Shown in pieces: positions 41,693-51,195 of a stretch of 64,000 nt of DNA; positions within the stretch are counted from its first letter, which is position 1; every line of letters begins with the position of its first letter. The notes beneath the pieces are model-generated. The model did not search any database, was not told the DNA's origin, and worked only from the letters and a program-made list of their open reading frames with translations. Source of the stretch: Lachnospiraceae bacterium (lineage in GTDB: Bacteria; Bacillota; Clostridia; Lachnospirales; Lachnospiraceae); NCBI GenBank assembly GCA_014804645.1, contig JAAUZI010000049.1:65680-129679 (forward strand). The letters are read 5' to 3'. A program made the position numbers and the translations under genes.

Positions 41693-43831
41693 TTGAGAGA
41701 CAGAGCAAGCGCAAGAAAAAGAGCACAGGAGCTGGTGAGCCAGATGACCCTGGAGGAGAAGGCATCGCAGCTTAGGTATGATGCACCTGCTATCCCTCGT
41801 TTGAATATTCCCGCATACAACTGGTGGAATGAGGGCCTGCATGGCGTTGCCCGCGCGGGCGTGGCGACCAGCTTTCCCCAGGCTATCGGCATGGCGGCGG
41901 CTTTCGATACGGAGCTGATGGGCCAGGTGGGTCAGGTGATCGGCGTGGAGGGCCGGGCCAAGTACAACGCATACAGCGCTCAGGAGGACAGGGACATATA
42001 CAAGGGGCTGACATTCTGGTCCCCCAATGTGAATATATTCCGCGACCCCAGGTGGGGCAGAGGCCATGAGACCTACGGCGAGGATCCCTATCTGACAGGA
42101 GAACTGGGCAAGGCTTTCGTGGAGGGTCTGCAGGGGGACGGCGAAGTGATGCAGGCAGCGGCATGTGCCAAGCATTTCGCAGTTCATTCCGGGCCGGAGG
42201 CCGTCCGGCACCAGTTTGACGCGAAGGCGTCCCAAAAGGATATGCGGGAGACTTATCTGCCCGCCTTTGAAAAGCTGGTAAAGGAAGCGGGCGTGGAGGC
42301 CGTCATGGGTGCTTACAACCGCACCAACGGGGAACCCTGCTGCGGCAGCAAGACCCTGATGCAGGATATTCTGCGAGGCGAGTGGGGCTTTGAGGGCCAC
42401 TATGTATCTGACTGTTGGGCGATTCGCGATTTCCATGAGCATCACATGGTGACGGACACAGCGGAGGAGTCTGCCGCCATGGCGCTGAAGGCCGGGTGCG
42501 ACGTGAACTGCGGCAACACCTATCTGCATATGATGAAGGCCTATCAGGACGGTCTGGTGACGGAGGAGGAGATCACGCTGGCAGCAGAGAGGCTGTTCAC
42601 CACCCGGTTCCTGTTGGGATTATTTGACGAGACGGAATATGACAAGATCGGATATGATAAAATAGAGTGCAAAGAGCATCTGGCGCTGGCTGACAGGGCC
42701 ACGGCGGAGGGCGTTGTACTGCTGAAGAACAACGGCATATTGCCGCTGAAGAAGGAGCAGCTGAAGGCCATCGGCGTGGTGGGACCCAACGCCAACAGCC
42801 GTGCGGCGCTGGTGGGCAACTACCACGGAACCTCCTCCCGGTATATCACGGTCCTGGAGGGTATCCAGGACGCAGTGGGTGACGATGTGAGAGTTTATTA
42901 CTCTGAGGGCTGTCACCTGTTTAAGGATAAGACGGAGGGCCTGGGCCGCAGACATGACCGCATCACCGAGGCCGTCAGCGTGGCTCTGAGCAGTGATGTA
43001 GTGATCTTATGCGTGGGCCTGGATGAGACGCTGGAGGGCGAGGAGGGCGATACCGGCAACAGCTACGCCTCAGGCGACAAGGTGGATTTGCTGCTGCCCC
43101 AGCCCCAGAGGGAATTGGTTGAGGCGGTGCTGAAAGTGGGTAAACCCACCATTGTGCTGAATATGACCGGAAGCGCTATGGATTTGCGCGTGGAGCAGGA
43201 GCAGGCAGAGGCCGTGATGCAGCTGTGGTATCCCGGCGCAAGAGGCGGCAAGGTAGTGGCACAGCTGCTGTTTGGCGAGTTGTCTCCCTCAGGGAAACTG
43301 CCGATAACTTTCTATAACAACACCGAGGCGCTGCCCGCTTTTGAGGATTATTCCATGAAGGGCAGAACCTATCGCTACATAGAATCCGAGCCGCTGTATC
43401 CTTTCGGCTATGGATTGACCTACGGGGATGTGACGGTATCCGCTGTGAGCTGCTCAGGCAGTCCGGCGACAAGCGGCGGGGAGATCACTTTGGACAACTC
43501 CGATGCCTTTAAGCTGCATGTGAAATTGACCAATAAGGGAGAGACATCCACCGGAGAGGTGGTACAGGTCTATATCAGGGCGGAGGACGCACCTGACGCT
43601 ACTCCCGCGGCGAAGCTGTGCGGGTTCGCTCGGGCACAGGTGGAGGCGGGCGGCGAGGCGTCCGTAACCATACCTGTCGGCGCAGACGCCTTCACTGTGG
43701 TGAATGAGGCCGGTGAGAGACTGGTGGAGGGCAGAACCTTTACCGTCAGCGTGGGCTTAGGCCAGCCGGATGCCCGCACTCGGGCCTTGACGGGCAAGGA
43801 GTGTATCACCTTTACTGTGAAACTGGCATAG
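41693..43831 (+). CDS. GH3 glycosidase, beta-xylosidase/arabinosidase-like
   Basis: 712 aa from TTG 41693, chosen because GGAGG lies eight bases upstream; ATG 41678 has no ribosome site. N-terminal barrel with YNWWNEGLHGVARAG, typical of GH3 xylosidases, ACAKHFAVHSGPE, and nucleophile Asp240 in HYVSDCWAI. Then the alpha/beta sandwich (GVVLLKNNGILPLK) and a C-terminal FnIII-like domain. Cytoplasmic, no signal peptide. Works with the GH43 enzyme on xylan-derived oligosaccharides. Confidence 0.9.
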   Translation: MRDRASARKRAQELVSQMTLEEKASQLRYDAPAIPRLNIPAYNWWNEGLHGVARAGVATSFPQAIGMAAAFDTELMGQVGQVIGVEGRAKYNAYSAQEDRDIYKGLTFWSPNVNIFRDPRWGRGHETYGEDPYLTGELGKAFVEGLQGDGEVMQAAACAKHFAVHSGPEAVRHQFDAKASQKDMRETYLPAFEKLVKEAGVEAVMGAYNRTNGEPCCGSKTLMQDILRGEWGFEGHYVSDCWAIRDFHEHHMVTDTAEESAAMALKAGCDVNCGNTYLHMMKAYQDGLVTEEEITLAAERLFTTRFLLGLFDETEYDKIGYDKIECKEHLALADRATAEGVVLLKNNGILPLKKEQLKAIGVVGPNANSRAALVGNYHGTSSRYITVLEGIQDAVGDDVRVYYSEGCHLFKDKTEGLGRRHDRITEAVSVALSSDVVILCVGLDETLEGEEGDTGNSYASGDKVDLLLPQPQRELVEAVLKVGKPTIVLNMTGSAMDLRVEQEQAEAVMQLWYPGARGGKVVAQLLFGELSPSGKLPITFYNNTEALPAFEDYSMKGRTYRYIESEPLYPFGYGLTYGDVTVSAVSCSGSPATSGGEITLDNSDAFKLHVKLTNKGETSTGEVVQVYIRAEDAPDATPAAKLCGFARAQVEAGGEASVTIPVGADAFTVVNEAGERLVEGRTFTVSVGLGQPDARTRALTGKECITFTVKLA

Positions 43832-43870
43832 GGCGGCGAGCGGAATACAGGAATATAGCAGATAGAACAG

Positions 43871-43904
43871 AGCTGCCGTCTGAGCGATCAGGCGGCAGCT
43901 TTTT
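43871..43904 (+). terminator. Terminator after the GH3 gene
   Basis: 12-bp stem AGCTGCCGTCTG / CAGGCGGCAGCT with one G-T pair, 6-base loop, then T-run. Confidence 0.85.
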
Positions 43905-43951
43905 CAGGCGCTTGCGGGCAAAGTCCTGTAATGGCAGAGAGGAAAAGAGAG

Positions 43952-46900
43952 ATGGACAGTAACGCGATCTTATTCAACGACAATTGGAGTTTTCTGAAGA
44001 CGGAGCCGGGGACAGAACTGGCGGATATACGGGGACGGGAGGAACAGTTTGCGCCGGTGGATCTGCCTCACGACTGGCTGATCTACAATACGCGCAATTT
44101 GTATGAAAACAGCACGGGCTGGTATCGAAAGCACATTTGTGTGTGCTGTGAGGAAAATACGCATTCACGGGGAGGCGGGCAGTTGAACTGCGCTCCCGGG
44201 CAGCGTGTCATACTGCGCTTTGACGGCGTATATATGGACAGTACCTTCTATGTCAACGGGCAGAAGGTGGGAGATTGGAAATATGGGTACTCGGCCTTCG
44301 ACCATGATATTACTGAGTACCTGCGGCCGGGGGAAAATGAGCTGCTGATGCAGGTGCGCCACATAAGCCCCAACAGCCGGTGGTACTCCGGCGCAGGGAT
44401 TTACCGCAATGTGTGGCTGAAGGTGTGTCCCGCGGTATATCTGCCCCTGGACGGCACATATGTACATACTGAATGGCAGGAGGAGGGCTACCTGCTGGAG
44501 ATCGAGACCGAATGCGCAGGAGCCGTCAGTGAGAATACCAGGTGCCGCTATAGCCTGTGGCGACAGGGGGAATTTGTGCGTGACTTGGGGTGGGGAGAAC
44601 TCTTTACCCGTGAAGACGGACGGACCTGTTTTGGCCTGAAGGCATTGCTGACAGGTCTGGAGGAGTGGGATCTGGAGAACCCTGTATGCTACCGGCTGCG
44701 GGTGGAGCTGCAAGGGACGGCCCTGGCATGTAACGGAGAAAGTCAGGAAATTACCATAGGGCTGCGCCGCATGGAGTTTACCCCGGATAAGGGCTTTTTC
44801 TTGAACGGCAGATATGTAAAGGTACACGGGGTCTGTGAACATCATGACCTGGGCTGTCTGGGGGCGGCTTTCCGCCGGGAGGCCATGCGCCGGAAGTTCA
44901 GGATTTTGAAGGAGATGGGGGTCAATGCTCTGCGCACCAGCCACAATATGCCAGCCGAGGAGGTGATGGAGCTGGCGGACGAGATGGGACTATTGGTGTT
45001 GTCCGAGGCCTTTGACATGTGGGAGCGGTGCAAGACGCCCTACGACTACGGCCGGTTTTTCAAGGAGTGGGCGGAGCGGGATGTGCGCTCCTGGATACGC
45101 AGGGACCGCAACCACCCCAGCCTCTTTCTGTGGTCCATCGGCAATGAGATATACGATACCCATGCGGACGCCCACGGACAGGAGATCACCCACAGGCTGG
45201 TGGACTATGTGCGCAGCCACGACCCCAAGGGCAATGCGCTTATCACCATAGGCTCCAACTACATGCCCTGGGAGGGCGCCCAGAACTGTGCGGACATCGT
45301 GAAGGTGGCGGGGTACAATTATGGGGAAAAATATTATGCGGAGCATCACCGGGAGCATCCCGACTGGATCATCTACGGCAGCGAGACGGCCTCCGTGGTG
45401 CAGAGCCGGGGAGTGTACCGTTTTCCCCTGCGGCAGTCTGTGTTGGCGGACGAGGACGAGCAGTGTTCGGCCCTGGGCAACTCCAGCACCAGCTGGGGGG
45501 CGCGCAGCGTGGAGGCATGTATCGCCGATGACCGGGATGCGGATTTTACCTTCGGGCAGTTTTTGTGGACGGGATTTGACTATATCGGAGAGCCTACGCC
45601 CTATCACACCAAGAATTCCTATTTTGGGTATATCGACACGGCGGGTTTTCCCAAGGACGCATACTATCTGTTTCAGGCCCAGTGGCGTTCGGCGGCGGAG
45701 CATCCCATGGTGCATCTCTATCCCTATTGGGACTGGAATCCGGGGCAGCTCATAGATGTGCGGGCCTGCACCAATGCAGACAGCGTGGAACTCTTTGTGA
45801 ACGGCCGCTCTCAGGGCAGACAGCATATCGATCATGTCCGGGGCAGACAGCTCCAGGGGGACTGGCAGGTGCCCTACGAACCGGGTGAGATCACTGCCGT
45901 GGCCTACGACGGGGAGGGCAGAGAGATCGCCAGAGAGTCCAGGCATTCCTTTGGGGAGGCCAGGCGTCTGGTGTTGGAGGCGGACAGATCACAGCTTACC
46001 GGAGACGGGGAGGATCTGTGTTTTGTCACGATCAGCGCCGTGGACGAGGACGGATACCCGGTGGAAAATGCCATGAACTATGTGGAGCTGACTCTTGAGG
46101 GAGAGGGGCGGCTGCTGGGCATGGACAACGGGGACAGCACGGACTACGATCCCTATAAGGGATGTGTGAGAAAACTTTTCAACGGAAAACTCCTGGCGGT
46201 GGTGGCGTCCAGGCCGGTTTTGACAGACGGCAGCGTCAGGATCACGGCAAAGGGCCGGGGCCTGGAGTCTGCCAGCCTCAAGCTCCTGGTGGCGCCTGCA
46301 CCGCAGCGGCCCGGCAGCTGTGCGGCCGAGGATGTGAGCCGGAGCGCAGCATGCGGCGGGAGTCTGCCGGATATGATTCCTGTCCGCAAGGTGGAACTGC
46401 TGACGCCGGAGGGCAGTGTCATGGACGCAGACAAGCGCAGTCTTGTCATAGAGGCCCGGATATGTCCGGCGGACGCCATGGATCGGGATTTGGAGTGGAA
46501 GGCGGTCAATCAGAACGGTATTCCGGTGAGCTTTGCCAAGGTGGAGGCGCTGGATGAATGTCACGCCAGGGTCACGGCCATGGGAGACGGGGATTTCTAT
46601 GTGCGCTGTCAATCGGGGCGAAACCCGGTCCGAATCATCTCTCAGCTGGAGTTTACGGCGCAGGGATTGGGCCAGGCGTTTTTAAATCCCTATACCTTTA
46701 TCTCGGCGGGGCTGTTCAGCGAGACCATAGGAGAGATCACCAACGGCAATGAAAAGGGGATCGCCACTTCCAGAGACGGCGTCAGCGGCGTGATTTATCG
46801 GGATCTGGACTTTGGGGAGTACGGCTCCGATGAGATCACGGTGCCAGTCTTTGCCCTCAGCAGCGATCCCCATGAGATCGAGATCTGGCAGGGTGAGCCG

Positions 46901-47494
46901 GAGGCCGAGGGCAGCAGGCTGCTGTTGAATGCGCTGTATCAGAAACCCTCCCAGTGGAATGTGTATCAGGAGGAGACCTGGAAACTGCCCTGCAGACTCA
47001 AGGGTCTGACTACTATCGCCTTCCGGCTGCAGAGCCGCAAGGTACATATCAAAGGCTTTACCTTTACATACTGTGAGAAGGCATACGGCAAACTTTGGGC
47101 CGCAGAGTGTAACAGGGTGTACGGTGACAGTTTCTGTGTGGAGGATCGGGCAATCACAGGCATCGGCAACAATGTGACCGTGGTATATGAGAATATGGAC
47201 TTCGGTCAGGATGGCGCGGATCGGGTGACGCTGTGGGGCCGCTCGCCCCTGCCGCACAACACCATTCACATACATTTTACCCGTGACGATGGCGAGATGA
47301 CGTCCAGAGTGTTGGAGGTTCCGGGAATGGGGGATAACAATCCCCGGGTTCAAGAACCCCAGGAATACAATCCCCAGACTTTCCCTCTGGAGCCGCTTAA
47401 GGGGCGGGGGATTCTGGAACTGATCTTCCTGCCGGGCAGCAATTATGACCTGGAGGCTCTGCAGTTTTGGCATTGCGACAAACCGGGACTTTAG
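43952..47494 (+). CDS. GH2 glycosidase (beta-galactosidase-like) with DUF4982 and two CBM6-like modules
   Basis: 1180 aa from ATG 43952 (AGAGGAAAAGAG upstream; ATG 43931 has no site). Jelly roll, Ig-like and TIM barrel order of GH2; acid/base Glu399 in LWSIGNEIYD, nucleophile Glu478 in IIYGSETAS. A DUF4982/GH2 C5-type region follows at about 660-780. The last 270 residues hold two related CBM6-like modules (VIYRDLDFGEYGSDEI and VVYENMDFGQDGADRV). No signal peptide, which is unusual with carbohydrate-binding modules. Only 47 bases separate it from the upstream terminator, so its promoter is unclear. Confidence 0.88.
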   Translation: MDSNAILFNDNWSFLKTEPGTELADIRGREEQFAPVDLPHDWLIYNTRNLYENSTGWYRKHICVCCEENTHSRGGGQLNCAPGQRVILRFDGVYMDSTFYVNGQKVGDWKYGYSAFDHDITEYLRPGENELLMQVRHISPNSRWYSGAGIYRNVWLKVCPAVYLPLDGTYVHTEWQEEGYLLEIETECAGAVSENTRCRYSLWRQGEFVRDLGWGELFTREDGRTCFGLKALLTGLEEWDLENPVCYRLRVELQGTALACNGESQEITIGLRRMEFTPDKGFFLNGRYVKVHGVCEHHDLGCLGAAFRREAMRRKFRILKEMGVNALRTSHNMPAEEVMELADEMGLLVLSEAFDMWERCKTPYDYGRFFKEWAERDVRSWIRRDRNHPSLFLWSIGNEIYDTHADAHGQEITHRLVDYVRSHDPKGNALITIGSNYMPWEGAQNCADIVKVAGYNYGEKYYAEHHREHPDWIIYGSETASVVQSRGVYRFPLRQSVLADEDEQCSALGNSSTSWGARSVEACIADDRDADFTFGQFLWTGFDYIGEPTPYHTKNSYFGYIDTAGFPKDAYYLFQAQWRSAAEHPMVHLYPYWDWNPGQLIDVRACTNADSVELFVNGRSQGRQHIDHVRGRQLQGDWQVPYEPGEITAVAYDGEGREIARESRHSFGEARRLVLEADRSQLTGDGEDLCFVTISAVDEDGYPVENAMNYVELTLEGEGRLLGMDNGDSTDYDPYKGCVRKLFNGKLLAVVASRPVLTDGSVRITAKGRGLESASLKLLVAPAPQRPGSCAAEDVSRSAACGGSLPDMIPVRKVELLTPEGSVMDADKRSLVIEARICPADAMDRDLEWKAVNQNGIPVSFAKVEALDECHARVTAMGDGDFYVRCQSGRNPVRIISQLEFTAQGLGQAFLNPYTFISAGLFSETIGEITNGNEKGIATSRDGVSGVIYRDLDFGEYGSDEITVPVFALSSDPHEIEIWQGEPEAEGSRLLLNALYQKPSQWNVYQEETWKLPCRLKGLTTIAFRLQSRKVHIKGFTFTYCEKAYGKLWAAECNRVYGDSFCVEDRAITGIGNNVTVVYENMDFGQDGADRVTLWGRSPLPHNTIHIHFTRDDGEMTSRVLEVPGMGDNNPRVQEPQEYNPQTFPLEPLKGRGILELIFLPGSNYDLEALQFWHCDKPGL

Positions 47495-47517
47495 TACTAA
47501 AAATGAATAAAATTTAG

Positions 47518-47546
47518 TTGGTAAAAATAGGTATTTCTGCTATATT
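47518..47546 (+). promoter_or_regulatory. Promoter of the diguanylate cyclase gene
   Basis: TTGGTA (47518-47523), 17 bases, TATATT (47541-47546). It lies in the 134 bases between the GH2 stop and the next start. Confidence 0.55.
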
Positions 47547-47628
47547 CATATGCTTTTAAATCTGTTATACTGTATAAAAGCACTATTTTGCACAGCAGGC
47601 CGACAGTTGACGACAGAAGGGAACATGC

Positions 47629-49569
47629 ATGGGCGAAAAGTATTCTGACGGTAAAGCATATAAGGTAATTGCATTTATTTTTGCCAATTTCTTTAAGGAT
47701 GAAGAGCAGCGGATCATGAGGCGGGTGATAGAGGAAAGTCCCCGACATGGCTGCAAAGTGATTTTTTTCTCCACATTGGCAGATTTCTATTTCAATGACA
47801 TAAACGATAAGGGCGAGCAGAAAATATTTTCGGCGGTGAGCGTGGAACGCTTTGACGCCATTGTGCTGATGTCGGAGTCCTTTAAGCTTGACGAGGAACA
47901 GCTTGCCATGGTGGGACGCGCTCAGGCGGCGGGAGTACCGGTGATCACGGTAGACAAGAGTTTTGAGGGCTGTATCAATCTGGTGATGGACTACGGAAAC
48001 TGCTTTCAGAAGATTGTGGAACATATGATAAAGTTCCACGGTTATCGCCGGGTATATTTTATGAGCGGCATGCCGGACAACAGTTTTTCTCAGGAGAGGG
48101 AGCAGGTGTATCTGGACGCCATGCAGTCGGTGGGTGTGCCCCGGGAGCAGTGCAGAATATACTTTGGATATTTCTGGGAGGAGCCTTGTCGGAAAGCCAT
48201 GGAGCAGATGTTTCAGGAGATAGAGGCGGGGCTGGAGCTGCCGGAGGCGATTATCTGCGCCAACGATTCCATGGCCCTGGAGGTCAGTACGTTTCTGAAG
48301 GAGCGAGGCTACCGGATACCGAAGGACATTGCAGTCAGCGGTTTTGACGGTCTGGAGCTGGAGCGCTATTATCGCCCCCGGCTGACTACGGGCATATACA
48401 ATGTCAATCTGTTGACCGAAACGATCTTTCGGATTGTGGACGAGGGTTGTCCTGAGACCTATCTGCATCAGCGGATTCCCATTTACAATGAGATGAGGCT
48501 GGGGCAGTCCTGTGGGTGCAGCGGCGTGGAGACCCAGAGCGTCTCTTCGGAGATGGTGGTTCTGAAACAGGAATTGCGGCGGCTGCTGAAATACCAGGGC
48601 GATTTGAACCAGATGGTCGTGAATATTGGCATGGTGAAAACGCTGGAGGAGGCTTTGCAGGAGGTGCCGGTGGTCATGGGCGATCTCTGCTATCGAGACT
48701 TCTGGTTCTGCGCCAACGAGGGCTTTCTGGAACGGGAGGTCATTGATTTCAGCAATCAGCGGCAGGAGGACAACGCAGCGGAGGATTACACGCAGGTGCT
48801 GAAGGTGCTGCACTACCACAGTCTGGATGAGGCGAGCGTGGAGTTCGGCCGGGCGGAGATAGAGTGCTGGGAGGACATGGAATTCGGAGAGGCAATCCCG
48901 GGGCTGTACGCACAGTTGGAAAACAACGATTTTTTGCTGATTACCACAGTTCATTTGCAGGGCAAGAGCATAGGCTACACGGCGATTACGCTGGATACGG
49001 AGAGTTTCTGGTTTGTGGGCTACTCTGCGTTTCTGGCCAGTTTTCGCCATCTGATGGAGCTGCAGCGCTCCCAGAAACAGCTGATGAAGATGTATATGGA
49101 GGATCTGCTCACGGGACTGTACAACCGAAACGGTTTCTATCTCAAGATAAACCAGCTTCTGGAGGTGGCAGGGGACCTCAATCTGTCCATTATCTCTCTG
49201 GATATGGACGGGCTGAAACAGATCAACGACACCTACGGACATGCGGAGGGGGACGAGGCCCTGCACAGTCTGGGCGGCATTATTCAGAACAGTCTGCACC
49301 ACGAGTTTGCGGCCAGGATCGGGGGCGACGAGTTCCTGATAGCCTTTATTGGAAGAGATACCGATGTCCGCATTCAGGAGATAGTGAAATGCATCAATCA
49401 GGGCATTCGCGAATACAATGAAGTATCTGAAAAAGCATATGAGATCCAAGCCAGCATTGGTTCCTATACGGACTGTGCCAGCAGTCACACTCTGGACTAT
49501 TTCCTGAAAAAGGCCGATGACCTGATGTATGCCCAAAAGAGTCTGCACAAGAAACAGCGGCAAAAGTAG
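47629..49569 (+). CDS. LacI-type sugar-sensor domain fused to GGDEF diguanylate cyclase
   Basis: 646 aa, no membrane helix. Residues 10-300 resemble the effector-binding domain of LacI/GalR regulators (SFKLDEEQLAMVGRAQAAGVPVITVDK; AIICANDSMALEVSTFLKERG; DIAVSGFDGLELERYYRP), but the N-terminal helix-turn-helix is missing. A GAF-like or helical middle follows, then a GGDEF domain with DLLTGLYNRNGF and intact GGDEF at 565-569. No RxxD inhibition site just before it. It probably makes c-di-GMP in response to a cytosolic sugar. Next to the GH2 gene. Confidence 0.88.
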   Translation: MGEKYSDGKAYKVIAFIFANFFKDEEQRIMRRVIEESPRHGCKVIFFSTLADFYFNDINDKGEQKIFSAVSVERFDAIVLMSESFKLDEEQLAMVGRAQAAGVPVITVDKSFEGCINLVMDYGNCFQKIVEHMIKFHGYRRVYFMSGMPDNSFSQEREQVYLDAMQSVGVPREQCRIYFGYFWEEPCRKAMEQMFQEIEAGLELPEAIICANDSMALEVSTFLKERGYRIPKDIAVSGFDGLELERYYRPRLTTGIYNVNLLTETIFRIVDEGCPETYLHQRIPIYNEMRLGQSCGCSGVETQSVSSEMVVLKQELRRLLKYQGDLNQMVVNIGMVKTLEEALQEVPVVMGDLCYRDFWFCANEGFLEREVIDFSNQRQEDNAAEDYTQVLKVLHYHSLDEASVEFGRAEIECWEDMEFGEAIPGLYAQLENNDFLLITTVHLQGKSIGYTAITLDTESFWFVGYSAFLASFRHLMELQRSQKQLMKMYMEDLLTGLYNRNGFYLKINQLLEVAGDLNLSIISLDMDGLKQINDTYGHAEGDEALHSLGGIIQNSLHHEFAARIGGDEFLIAFIGRDTDVRIQEIVKCINQGIREYNEVSEKAYEIQASIGSYTDCASSHTLDYFLKKADDLMYAQKSLHKKQRQK

Positions 49570-49597
49570 AATGGGCATGAAAAAAGGCGATGTAAGG

Positions 49598-49631
49598 GAG
49601 CCGACATTTTTAAGTTGGCTCTTTTATTATA
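49598..49631 (+). terminator. Terminator of the diguanylate cyclase gene
   Basis: 8-bp stem GAGCCGAC / GTTGGCTC with one G-T pair, 8-base loop, then TTTTATTAT. Confidence 0.8.
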
Positions 49632-49659
49632 TGACAAAATAGGCTATACTATATAATAT
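49631..49659 (+). promoter_or_regulatory. Promoter of the MraY-like/greA/HAD operon
   Basis: ATGACA (49631-49636) with TAATAT at 17 bases (49654-49659) or TATAAT at 15 bases (49652-49657). Confidence 0.6.
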
Positions 49660-49688
49660 TAACGCTTGTTTAAGAAGGGAAAGAGATC

Positions 49689-50651
49689 ATGATACATACG
49701 CTGATACCGGAGGGCTATGCCTCCTTTGCCGCTTTTGCCGGGATTCTGTTTGCATTCCTGGCCACGATCATCGCTATATCCAGACTGAGCGGATACCTTC
49801 CCAAGGATGCGGGGCGGGATTTTGCCCACGACGGTAAGCTCTCGGCGGGAAAACCCAGGGGAGCAGGTATAATCTTTGTGCTGACATTTGTGGTGGCGGC
49901 GGTGCTCTTTATACCCTTTTCCACAGAGAACGCCATATATCTGGTGTTGATTATTATCTGTATGATGACCGGTTTTCTGGACGACGCCTCGAAAAGTCCC
50001 TGGGGAGAGTACAAGAAAGGGTTCCTGGACCTCTGCGTGGCGGCCCTGGTGGCGATCACCTTTCTGCACTACAACACCAGCGTGGTGGAGCTGGCCATGT
50101 TCGGCGTGAAATTTACCATGCCGCCGGTGGTGTTTGCCCTGCTGACGGTGGTGTTGGTCTGGACTTCGGTGAACGTGACCAACTGCTCCGACGGTGTGGA
50201 CGGGTTATCCGGCACTCTGACGATCATCACGATCGTGACAATTTACCTGATCGACCAGATCAAGAGTCTGGCGGGGGATTTCTCCTTTATGATTCTGCTG
50301 TTTGCGGTCTGTATTCTGGGGTATCTGTGGTACAACGCGACTCCCAGCAGACTGATGATGGGAGATGCGGGGTCCAGAGCCATGGGACTGTTCATCAGTA
50401 TTTCCATTTTGAAAACAGGCTGTCCTTTTCTGTACATTCTGGTGGCGCTGGTGCTGATTCTGGATGGCGGTCTGGGATTGCTCAAGGTCTCACTGATACG
50501 TTTTTTGAAGATTCACATTCTGAACAATGTGCGCACTCCCCTGCATGACCATGTGCGAAAGGTCTGGGGATGGTCCAACACGCAGACCGTGTTCCGCTTT
50601 GCCATCATTCAGATCATTCTGGCGGCGGCGGTGATATATGCGGTAAAATAG
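49689..50651 (+). CDS. MraY/WecA-superfamily prenyl-phosphate sugar-1-phosphate transferase
   Basis: 320 aa, about nine or ten hydrophobic helices. Family motifs: GFLDDASK (Asp98, Asp99), NVTNCSDGVDGL (Asn162 to Asp171), LMMGDAGSRAMG and the C-terminal loop PLHDHVRKVWGWSNTQTVFRF, which replaces the usual HHHxE. MraY moves phospho-MurNAc-pentapeptide onto undecaprenyl phosphate (lipid I). Placed beside greA and far from a dcw cluster, it may be the MraY of this organism or a paralogue. AAGGGAAAGAG SD. Confidence 0.85.
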   Translation: MIHTLIPEGYASFAAFAGILFAFLATIIAISRLSGYLPKDAGRDFAHDGKLSAGKPRGAGIIFVLTFVVAAVLFIPFSTENAIYLVLIIICMMTGFLDDASKSPWGEYKKGFLDLCVAALVAITFLHYNTSVVELAMFGVKFTMPPVVFALLTVVLVWTSVNVTNCSDGVDGLSGTLTIITIVTIYLIDQIKSLAGDFSFMILLFAVCILGYLWYNATPSRLMMGDAGSRAMGLFISISILKTGCPFLYILVALVLILDGGLGLLKVSLIRFLKIHILNNVRTPLHDHVRKVWGWSNTQTVFRFAIIQIILAAAVIYAVK

Positions 50652-50688
50652 GCAGGGCGGATGCGGAACACTAAATAAAGGGGTAAAT

Positions 50689-51192
50689 ATGTACGACAAA
50701 CTGACACAGAGCGATATACGAAAGATGGAGGAGGAGATCGAGCACCGGAAATTGGTGGTGCGGCCCAAGGCGCTGGAGGATGTTAAGGAGGCCAGAGCGC
50801 ACGGGGATCTCAGCGAGAATTTTGAGTATTATGCGGCTAAAAAAGCCAAGAATCAGAACGAGAGCCGCATTCGGTATCTGGAGCGAATGATTCGCACGGC
50901 CCAGGTGATCTCCGACGCGTCCGCGGAGGACGAGGTGGGAATGAACAACACTGTAACTGTGGAGATGCTGGACGACGGCAGTGTGGAGCGGTACCGGATC
51001 GTCACCACTGTCCGGGGCAATTCTCTGGAGGGTCTTATCAGCAACGAATCCCCGCTGGGCAAGGCACTGCTGGGGCACAAGGTGGGAGATGTGGTGCATG
51101 TGCAGGTGAACGATGCCGTGGGCTATGAGGTTAAGATCACCGAGATTGAGAATACAGAGGATGATGATAGCGTAAAGCTGAGGAGTTTTTGA
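50689..51192 (+). CDS. greA: Transcription elongation factor GreA-family
   Basis: 167 aa. N-terminal coiled coil with the tip motif ARAHGDLSENFEYYAAK, which holds the acidic residues that enter the RNA polymerase secondary channel. The C-terminal FKBP-like domain ends with ISNESPLGKALLGHKVGD. Rescues backtracked polymerase. AAGGGG SD. Followed after three bases by the HAD-CPBP gene. Confidence 0.9.
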   Translation: MYDKLTQSDIRKMEEEIEHRKLVVRPKALEDVKEARAHGDLSENFEYYAAKKAKNQNESRIRYLERMIRTAQVISDASAEDEVGMNNTVTVEMLDDGSVERYRIVTTVRGNSLEGLISNESPLGKALLGHKVGDVVHVQVNDAVGYEVKITEIENTEDDDSVKLRSF

Positions 51193-51195
51193 TAT

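Noticed and set aside
47497-49578. A long open frame (693 codons) on the minus strand
   Set aside because: It lies opposite the LacI-sensor/GGDEF gene, has no family motifs or ribosome site, and is the antisense shadow expected from the GC-rich codon use.
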